Positions 54,138-61,025 of a DNA stretch of 64,000 nucleotides are shown here, in pieces. The first letter of the stretch is position 1; every line of letters begins with the position of its first letter. Made by a program: the position numbers and the translations under genes. The DNA is from Verrucomicrobia subdivision 3 bacterium UBA693 (lineage in GTDB: Bacteria > Verrucomicrobiota > Verrucomicrobiia > Limisphaerales > UBA8199): positions 26,957 through 90,956 of the forward strand of contig DBMR01000103.1 of NCBI GenBank assembly GCA_002298785.1. The letters are read 5' to 3'. The notes under the pieces are model-generated. The model was not told the origin of the DNA. It did no database searches and saw only the letters and a list, made by a program, of their open reading frames with translations.

Positions 54138-54537
54138 TCCCGTCGCGCACGCCGGGGACCAGAGAGTCAAGGGCACTGGGAATTGCGAACCCCACTGCGA
54201 ATCCGAATGATAATTCAGCATGGGGAGCGTTAGAAAGGCCGGAACAAAGCTCCTTTACTCAGGCCAGTCCCGCACTTGGCCGCAGCCCTCAACCCGTCCA
54301 GGTGATTAAGTCTAAAGGGGCCTTCTCGCGCTCACGCCACACGGCTAATGTGCTACGGGACGCCCCCGGAAGGAGTTCCTCCCACGGCCGATTGCCTCGC
54401 CGAACCAACAGGGAAAAGCACGGTTGATCTCCGCGAGCTGCTCGTCGGGTTTCGCCAGGGCGATAGCCCGCGCGAAGTGGGGCGTGACTTGACTTCAGGG
54501 CCTTCTGGTACAAATTCCCTTAACCAAAAAATTACCT
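54138..54537. other. Intergenic region
   Basis: 400 bp with no gene. A segment around 54470-54500 (CCCGCGCGAAGTGGGGCGTGAC) recalls part of the repeat family but lacks the ATTCCTATCAGT end, so I do not call a copy. Confidence 0.4.
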
Positions 54538-55644
54538 GTGCAAATACTGAGCAATACCACAGCCGCCGCCGTTCTCGCCGGCGCGGCGACCCTCCTTTCG
54601 TTACAGGCGCAAGACTCCACCACCACCCTGTCCGCCGGGCTCGTCCCCGCCATCACTCTGAATGGCGGACCCATCGGCTCGGTGCACCTGGTTCAGTCCT
54701 CAACCAATGTGGCGGACCCGAACGGCTGGACGACGATCGGTGCCGTCCGACTCTTCACGCCGAACCAGGTGTACTGCGACGCCACGGCCACCAACTCGGT
54801 GAAACGCTTTTACCGGACCCAGTTCTTCGGCCTGCTGGACACCAACATGGTATGGATCCCGCCGGGGACCTTCACTATGGGCAGCCCCGACACCGAAGAA
54901 GGCCGCGACCCCTCGGAAGGCCCACAAACCCTCGTCACTCTCACGCATGGCTTTTTTATCGGCCGCTTCGAGGTGCGGGATGCTGATTGGCTGGCCTACA
55001 TGACCAAGCTGCCTGATGGCGTTACCAACGACCTGAGCTTGCCCAACTACGCCCAAATGCCAGTCAGAAAACTCTACTGGGTGGACGCCACGAATTACTG
55101 TGCTGTGCGGACAGCAGCGGAGGCCGCGCTGGGCAAAATCCCTCCCGGGTGGGCCTATCGCCTCCCTACTGAGGCAGAATGGGAATACGCCTGCCGCGCC
55201 GGAACCACCACCCCCTTCGCTCTCGGAAACACCTTGCGCAACGATTCATTCGAGCAGGACGCCTGGTTCGACGGCCGCCAACCATACCCCACCAATACCA
55301 TCCCTAGCGCGCCGATAGTCCCGAACGGGGCGGATGTAGTTGGCCGCTTCGCGCCCAATGGCTTCGGATTGTATGACGTCGCGGGCAACGTCGGAGAGTA
55401 CTGCCTCGACACCTTTGCAACCCACAACGGAAACCAGCCGCCGACGGGCTATCCGGGCGGCTCGGTCACCAATCCCCCTCCCCCTATGGGTGGGTCCTGG
55501 GCTATAGTCCGCGGCGGGAACGCTGCCAGCCCCGCGAAGGAATGCCGCTCCGCTAGCCGGTGGGGCAGATTCACCTCAAGTGCTCAAGGCGGCACCTCCT
55601 CGTACATTGGCTTCAGAGTCGTCCTTTCTCCCATCAGCTATTGA
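54538..55644 (+). CDS. Secreted SUMF1/FGE-sulfatase-fold protein
   Basis: 368 residues from a GTG start with a signal peptide (AAAVLAGAATLLSLQAQ). An N-terminal region of about 85 residues precedes the formylglycine-generating-enzyme-like fold: MVWIPPGTFTMGSPDTEEGRD, HGFFIGRFEVRDADW, YRLPTEAEWEYACRAGTTTPF, NGFGLYDVAGNVGEYC and GGSWAIVRGGN. Many secreted members of this fold are not true sulfatase activators, and the paired active-site cysteines of FGE are not evident. A link to the sulfatase at 40094 is therefore only possible, not shown. Confidence 0.82.
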   Translation: MQILSNTTAAAVLAGAATLLSLQAQDSTTTLSAGLVPAITLNGGPIGSVHLVQSSTNVADPNGWTTIGAVRLFTPNQVYCDATATNSVKRFYRTQFFGLLDTNMVWIPPGTFTMGSPDTEEGRDPSEGPQTLVTLTHGFFIGRFEVRDADWLAYMTKLPDGVTNDLSLPNYAQMPVRKLYWVDATNYCAVRTAAEAALGKIPPGWAYRLPTEAEWEYACRAGTTTPFALGNTLRNDSFEQDAWFDGRQPYPTNTIPSAPIVPNGADVVGRFAPNGFGLYDVAGNVGEYCLDTFATHNGNQPPTGYPGGSVTNPPPPMGGSWAIVRGGNAASPAKECRSASRWGRFTSSAQGGTSSYIGFRVVLSPISY

Positions 55645-55730
55645 CGTCCTGTTAAGCTCTATGGCCCTATCGCCGGAGACAATCGTCAGGTCCAACCAAG
55701 AACCGCCGGCCACGCTGGTGCGCGTTTGAA

Positions 55731-55785
55731 TCACCCGCGCAGCGCTCAGTACCAGCCGGGGCGTGAAAAGCGATTCCTTACCAGT
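55731..55785 (+). repeat. Intergenic repeat family, copy E
   Basis: TCACCCGCGCAGCGCTCAGTA, CCGGGGCGTGAAAAGC and GATTCCTTACCAGT. The stem pairs CCCG with CGGG. It is followed directly by the promoter and copy F, forming a tandem pair. Confidence 0.75.
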
Positions 55786-55791
55786 ATCACG

Positions 55792-55820
55792 TTGACGCGG
55801 TAATTTGGAGTTGATAGGGT
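55792..55820 (+). promoter_or_regulatory. Predicted promoter between repeat copies E and F
   Basis: TTGACG (55792-55797), 17-bp spacer and TAGGGT (55815-55820). It matches the promoter at 34750-34778 in sequence and in distance to its repeat. Transcription would carry repeat F in the 5' leader of the gene at 55967. Confidence 0.5.
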
Positions 55821-55852
55821 CGCCGCTATCCCGGTGAGACCGAAAAAGCATT

Positions 55853-55912
55853 TCTCCCTCACCCGCATAACGCTCAGTACGAGCCGGGGCGTGAAAAGCG
55901 ATCGCCTGTCAT
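55853..55912 (+). repeat. Intergenic repeat family, copy F
   Basis: TCTCCCTCACCCGCATAACG, CTCAGTACGAGCCGGGGCGTG and AAAAGCGATCGCCTGTCATT. The stem CCCG/CGGG is kept; the last 12 bases are more diverged than in other copies. Confidence 0.7.
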
Positions 55913-55966
55913 TATCATTTCTATGAAGCGGCGGGAAGGCTCAGATGCAACTCCCAGACCGGCCCT

Positions 55967-57295
55967 ATGAAAGCGACATCGATGTTTCAATCTTGCCTGA
56001 TCGGATTTGCCGGGGCCTGCCTGGCAGCCTCCACCACCCTTGCCGCCGTGAGTTACGATGTAACCGACATCGGCCCCTATGGCATCGGATTTCCCAGCTC
56101 CAAGGGCGTCACTATCAACGACGCGGGGGACATTGTCGCGACCATGAAACTGGGGCCCTCCTCTGCGGACTGTCGCACGGTCGTCTATGTCGGGCGCACC
56201 GGAGCCTCGGTCGACCTGGGGACGATTTTTCCGGGGAGCACGTCCTTGAGCAAGCAAACCTATATTTCCACCGCGAACAATAACTTGGATGTTTTGGCAG
56301 GCTGCGCCACTGTCGTCGCGGGCGGCCGAACCGCGTTCAAAACCACATCCGACCATGGGACCACCTGGTCCGCTTGGTCTGGCGACATCGGCACGATCCC
56401 AAACGGCTTTTCCACCGTGATCTACGCCGTAAACGACAGCGGCTTGGCCGCCGGCGAAGGGATGGATACCTCTTACCGCCATTACGCCATGACCTACTCC
56501 ATGGCCGGCGGGATCACCAAACTCCTGGCCGCGCCCACGCCGGGCACGTTCTACGCCGGAGCCGCTTATGCGGTGAATAACTCAGGGAGCGTCGTGGGTG
56601 AGTACTACCCCGGCTCGTATTCGCACGCGTTCCTGGGGACCGGCGCGGGTTTCAGTGATATTACCCCGAGCGGCGCGATTACCGCCCAGGCCTTCGACAT
56701 CAGCGACAGCGGCCTGATCGCCATCTCCGCCACCTTCGTTATTGGTCAAGCGCAGCATGTCTTCCTTTATAGTAATGGGGTGGCCACGGACCTGGGCTAC
56801 CTTGGCCTTGGATCCGTTCCTGAGGCTATCAATAAAGCCGGCGACATCGTCGGCGACATTATGAGGAGTGGATACGGCGGCTTCATCTATTCAGGGGGTG
56901 TGATGCGAGACGCCGCCGACCTCATCGACCCCGCCTGGTCGGTTCGGATGCTGACCGACATCAACAACTCGGGGGTCATTGTGGGCGTTGGCTACTATAA
57001 CGGCGCCCTCGGCAATCCGCGCGTTATCCGTCTGACCAAAGCCGTCGACCCTGCCGCGAATACGCTTCTTTCCATCAGCGCCGTTCCGGGACAGCCATCT
57101 CAAAAGGCGCTTACCTTCTCTCCGCTCGTCGCCGGCCGAACATATACTCCGCAATACTCGTCCGAGATCGCCCCGGGCGACTGGCAGCCGCTCATGAACA
57201 CGACGCAAATCGACAACGGCCTCTCGCGAACCGTGATCGATTTGAACTCGGCGGCCGACCGCAGGTTCTACCGCATACAGGTATCCCCGCCGTAA
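55967..57295 (+). CDS. Secreted HAF-repeat protein
   Basis: 442 residues with a signal peptide (CLIGFAGACLAASTTLA). The body consists of extracellular HAF-type repeats such as AYAVNNSGSVVGEYYPGSYSHAFL and AINKAGDIVGDIMRSGYGGFIYSGG, which are expected to form a beta-propeller. The C-terminal 80 residues (LTFSPLVAGRTYTPQYSSEIAPGDWQPL) match the short beta-sandwich that ends many verrucomicrobial secreted proteins. No catalytic residues are seen. Confidence 0.8.
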   Translation: MKATSMFQSCLIGFAGACLAASTTLAAVSYDVTDIGPYGIGFPSSKGVTINDAGDIVATMKLGPSSADCRTVVYVGRTGASVDLGTIFPGSTSLSKQTYISTANNNLDVLAGCATVVAGGRTAFKTTSDHGTTWSAWSGDIGTIPNGFSTVIYAVNDSGLAAGEGMDTSYRHYAMTYSMAGGITKLLAAPTPGTFYAGAAYAVNNSGSVVGEYYPGSYSHAFLGTGAGFSDITPSGAITAQAFDISDSGLIAISATFVIGQAQHVFLYSNGVATDLGYLGLGSVPEAINKAGDIVGDIMRSGYGGFIYSGGVMRDAADLIDPAWSVRMLTDINNSGVIVGVGYYNGALGNPRVIRLTKAVDPAANTLLSISAVPGQPSQKALTFSPLVAGRTYTPQYSSEIAPGDWQPLMNTTQIDNGLSRTVIDLNSAADRRFYRIQVSPP

Positions 57296-57636
57296 TCGGG
57301 TAGGCGGTTCGACCACCGGTCCGTTTATCCCGCGCCGCGCTCAGCTCAGTTCTCGGGACGGACGAATCGCTTGGATCAACTCCCGCACGCCGGCCAGCTC
57401 CTGCAAGCGATTGGGGCTGGGGCGCCGTCAGGATCCAAGGCGATGGCGGAGAAAGTCACCGGTCCGCCGGGAACGGGCTGTTTGACATTCCGGCGGCGAA
57501 CGCGGAGAGTCCCAGCATTAGAAACCACTTAAATACGAACAATGCATGCTCATGGGGATTTCCGGCGCGAGATTCGGCTCGCGGCGGACACCCGCAAAGC
57601 CCGCATCGACAATCCCCGCTCCGGCACTGAAGCGAC
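57296..57636. other. Intergenic region with a weak repeat copy (H)
   Basis: A degenerate copy of the repeat family lies at about 57328-57387: CCCGCGCCGCGCTCAG with a closing CGGG, followed by GACGAATCGCTTGGATCAAC. TTGACA at 57482-57487 may be the -35 of the downstream gene, with a poor -10 (GAGAGT). No gene is visible. Confidence 0.4.
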
Positions 57637-60600
57637 ATGAAAAAGAGACTCCCGCGACTGCTCCTGTTTTCGTTGGCCGTGACCCAGATCCTCGAGGCCG
57701 CCGCGCAACCCGCCGCCTTTACCTACCAGGGGCGGCTCACCGATGCCGGCGCTCCGGCCAATGGACTTTATGACCTCCGCCTGCGGCTCTTCGCCGACCC
57801 CCTGGCGAACACCCTGGTGAGCACGAACGCGTTTATTGAGAACCTACCGGTGAGCAACGGGCTGTTTACGGTCACGCTGGATTTCGGCGCGGCCGTTTTC
57901 GACGGGAGCAGCCGCTGGCTCGAGATCGGAGTGCGCCCGGGAGCCAGCGTTGCGGCCTATACCGTGCTCGCTCCCTTGCAGCCCTTGACTGCCGCGCCTT
58001 ACGCGACCCGGTCGGCCTCCGCGGCCTCCGCCGCTTCCGTCACCGGACCCGTGCCGGACGCGTTGCTGAGCGCGAACATCGCGCGATTGAATAGCAGCCC
58101 GGCGTTCGCCGGGCCGGTGACCGCTCCCGGGTTCATCGGCAGCGGTGCGCAGTTGACGGGGATCAGCGCGCTGGATAGCGCGGGGGGCGGCCCGTCCAAA
58201 GCGCTGACGATTGATGCCCAGGGGCACGCCGGCATCGGCACGAACAACACCGGCGCGGCGCTGCAGTTGAGCGGCGGTGGCCTCTATGCGAATCCTTCCC
58301 AGCCGAAGTTCCTGGCCGCGATCGTCAATAACGCGAACGGCATCACCAACCTTTCGGCTCCAATCAATGTGGCGGTGGAGGGGACGCGTGCCTACGTGGC
58401 CTGCTTCGTAGGCACCCTCGAGATCCTGGACGTCTCCAATCCCGCTCACCCGGTGTTGCTGGGCGAAGCGGTGGATGACCACCTCCGCCCGGGTTCCCCC
58501 TTTCTCCATCTGGACGGGGCTGCGGATCTGTTCGTGACCAACAACATCGCCTACGTGGCGTCGGAAAACGAAAACACCATCACCCTCATCAATGTGGCCA
58601 ACCCCGCCAGCCTCCAGGTCCTCGCGGAGATCCGGAACGGGGTGAACGGCATTACCGGACTCGAGCTTCCGACCGGACTCCTGGTGTCGGGAACGCGGCT
58701 TTACGCGCTCAGTTTTCTGTCCTCCTCGCTCTCCATTTTCGACATCTCCAATCCGGCCAACCCGGTCCTGCTCAAGCAGATTTTCGATGACACCGCCCTG
58801 CCGGGTTCTCCGTTCACCAAGCTGCAATACCCCTATCAAATGGCTTTGGCGGGCACGAACCTGGTCATCGCTTCGCGCGGTGACAATGCGGTCACGATTG
58901 TCGATGTCTCCGACCCGGCGAACCCGAAACTGCAGGCCGAGATCGTGGACGCTTCGGTCAATCCCTCCTCGCCGTTCACGCGGTTGAAAGGGGCCAACTC
59001 GGTCGACGTGGCGGGCAACGTTGCCTACGTCACGGCCGGGGCCTTCTCCTCCGGCCCGGGCGGCGGGCAATCCCTGACCCTGATTGATATCACCGATCCA
59101 AAGAACCCCGTTAAGCTGTCGGAGGTGACCGATGAAACGGTGCAGCCCGGCTCCCCATTTACCAAGCTCAACGGTGCATGGGGCGTCCGGGTGGCGGGTG
59201 CCACGGCGTTTGTCACGTGCTTTTACGACAACGCCTTGACGGCGATCGATGTCTCCAACCCGCGAAATCCGCGGCTGTTGAAAGAATTCGTGAACGGGGT
59301 GGACGGGATCAATACCCTCCAGTTCACGGAAGGATTGTTTGTGGCGAATGGCCGGCTTTACGTCGTGGGCAGTTCCTCCAGCGCTCTGAATGTCTTCGAC
59401 CTGACTTCCAGCCTGGATTTGCAGGTCCAGGGCAATGTGGGGATCGGGACAACGGCTCCGCGCGCCGCGCTGGATGTGGCCGGGAACATCATGGCCACGG
59501 GCAACCTGCTTGTCGATGGCGTGGTAAGCGGCAACGGAGCCGGCCTCAGCAACCTCAACGCCTGGGGGCTCTCGGGCAATGCCGGGATCGTGCCGGACGT
59601 TCAGTTCCTCGGCACGAAAGACGCCCAGCCGGCGGACTTCCGTGTCAATAACGCCCGCGCGCTGCGCCTGGCCCCTACGGCCAACAGCCCGAACTTGATT
59701 GGTGGCGATTCCCGTAACTACGTGGCTCCAGGTGTCTATGGCGCGACCATTGGCGGCGGCGGAACGCCCGCTTATCCTTACGGCACGGGCCTGAGCAACT
59801 CGGTGCTCGCCAACTTCGCCACGGTGGGCGGCGGCGCCGGAAATACCGCCAGCGGCACCATCAACGGCCCCTACGCGGACAGCGCCACCGTCGCCGGCGG
59901 GTTTAGAAACAGCGCGCTCGGGAACAACGCCACCGTTGCTGGCGGCCTGCAAAACCGGGCCGCGGGCGACAATTCGGCGATCGCCGGCGGCGAGGGGAAC
60001 CTCGTCTCGACGAACAACAACTGGGGTTTGGTTGGGGGCGGACGTCTGAACGCGATCGGCAGCGGCCTTTATTCCTCCGCCATTGCGGGTGGGGAAAAGA
60101 ATGCGATCGGCAGCGGGTCTTCCTATGCTTTCATCGGCGCCGGAATCCTCAACCAAATCGGCACGAATGCGAACAACACCACCATTGGAGGCGGTTCCCA
60201 GAACGCCATCGATGCCAACGCATTCTCCGCGACGATCGCCGGGGGCGAGATAAACACGAATAACGCGATCCGAGCCACGATCGGGGGCGGGTGGTACAAC
60301 AAGATCGGCAAAGACGCCTGGGAAGCCACGATTGCCGGAGGATCCATCAACACCATTTCTTCCAATGCCGTGTATGCCTCGATCGGCGGCGGCCGACAGA
60401 ATTCGGTCGGATCCGGCGCCAGTTGGTCGGTCATCCCGGGCGGTTTGTTCAATGAAGCGAACGCCGCTTTTGGTTTCGCGGCCGGGCGCCGCGCCAAAGC
60501 GAATCACCAGGGCGCCTTTGTCTGGGCTGATTCGCAAGATGCGGACTTCGCCTCGTCAGCCAATGATCAGTTCGCCGTCCGAGCCGCCAACGGGGTGGTC

Positions 60601-60957
60601 ATCCAGGCCGCCGCTCCCGCGAGTCCGGCGCTCGAACTGCGCCAGGGTGGTCTGAAAGTCACCGGCGCAGGGATCGGCACCGGCACCCCGGTTTTCGTCC
60701 ACCGCGCCACCGCCGCCAACATCGAAGCCGGCGCGACGCACCGGACTACGATCACTCATCCCCTCTGCGACGGAGATCCGAATGCGATTCTCATCATCAC
60801 CCCCAACTACAACCCAGGCCTGACGGGCAACATACTGGAGACAAAGCCGCTCGGGGTTTACTTCAATCCCGCTCTGTCCAAGTGGCAGATTTTTCACCAG
60901 GACTTCACGCCCATGATCCAGAACGCCGCTTACAACGTCCTTGTCGTCAAGCCTTGA
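57637..60957 (+). CDS. Secreted LVIVD-propeller and beta-roll surface protein
   Basis: 1,106 residues with signal peptide (LLLFSLAVTQILEAAAQ). Residues 28-140 form the AFTYQGRLTDAGAPANGLYDLRLRLF domain shared with the protein at 47646. About residues 230-590 contain LVIVD-type repeats (EILDVSNPAHPVLLGEAVDD, IFDISNPANPVLLKQIFDD, IDVSNPRNPRLLKEFVNG), which fold as a propeller. Residues 690-960 contain beta-roll repeats (ATIGGGGTPAYPYGTG, ATVAGGFRNSALGNN). Unlike its relative it lacks the S74 chaperone and ends in a short beta domain. Confidence 0.82.
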   Translation: MKKRLPRLLLFSLAVTQILEAAAQPAAFTYQGRLTDAGAPANGLYDLRLRLFADPLANTLVSTNAFIENLPVSNGLFTVTLDFGAAVFDGSSRWLEIGVRPGASVAAYTVLAPLQPLTAAPYATRSASAASAASVTGPVPDALLSANIARLNSSPAFAGPVTAPGFIGSGAQLTGISALDSAGGGPSKALTIDAQGHAGIGTNNTGAALQLSGGGLYANPSQPKFLAAIVNNANGITNLSAPINVAVEGTRAYVACFVGTLEILDVSNPAHPVLLGEAVDDHLRPGSPFLHLDGAADLFVTNNIAYVASENENTITLINVANPASLQVLAEIRNGVNGITGLELPTGLLVSGTRLYALSFLSSSLSIFDISNPANPVLLKQIFDDTALPGSPFTKLQYPYQMALAGTNLVIASRGDNAVTIVDVSDPANPKLQAEIVDASVNPSSPFTRLKGANSVDVAGNVAYVTAGAFSSGPGGGQSLTLIDITDPKNPVKLSEVTDETVQPGSPFTKLNGAWGVRVAGATAFVTCFYDNALTAIDVSNPRNPRLLKEFVNGVDGINTLQFTEGLFVANGRLYVVGSSSSALNVFDLTSSLDLQVQGNVGIGTTAPRAALDVAGNIMATGNLLVDGVVSGNGAGLSNLNAWGLSGNAGIVPDVQFLGTKDAQPADFRVNNARALRLAPTANSPNLIGGDSRNYVAPGVYGATIGGGGTPAYPYGTGLSNSVLANFATVGGGAGNTASGTINGPYADSATVAGGFRNSALGNNATVAGGLQNRAAGDNSAIAGGEGNLVSTNNNWGLVGGGRLNAIGSGLYSSAIAGGEKNAIGSGSSYAFIGAGILNQIGTNANNTTIGGGSQNAIDANAFSATIAGGEINTNNAIRATIGGGWYNKIGKDAWEATIAGGSINTISSNAVYASIGGGRQNSVGSGASWSVIPGGLFNEANAAFGFAAGRRAKANHQGAFVWADSQDADFASSANDQFAVRAANGVVIQAAAPASPALELRQGGLKVTGAGIGTGTPVFVHRATAANIEAGATHRTTITHPLCDGDPNAILIITPNYNPGLTGNILETKPLGVYFNPALSKWQIFHQDFTPMIQNAAYNVLVVKP

Positions 60958-60971
60958 CCGGTGCACAGACG

Positions 60972-61025
60972 CTTAATCGCCCAGCGCTGACTACGGGCGG
61001 CGCGAAAAGGCAATTTCTTATCAGT
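60972..61025 (+). repeat. Intergenic repeat family, copy G
   Basis: CGCCCAGCGCTGACTACGGGCG, GCGCGAAAAGGCAA and TTTCTTATCAGT. The stem here pairs CGCCC with GGGCG. It begins 15 bp after the stop of the preceding gene and its final TCAGT overlaps the stop codon of the convergent gene (61021-61023). Confidence 0.7.

Noticed and set aside
57844..60537. 897-residue open frame on the minus strand
   Set aside because: It is the antisense shadow of the surface protein at 57637-60957, whose signal peptide and repeats are clear. The antisense frame has no motif.
34812..61025. Calling the ~57-bp repeats classical integron attC sites
   Set aside because: They lack a consistent RYYYAAC/GTTRRRY pair; only single copies show GTT-like core sequence (for example GTTGAGC inside copy C). 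The layout is cassette-like but the core sites are not there.
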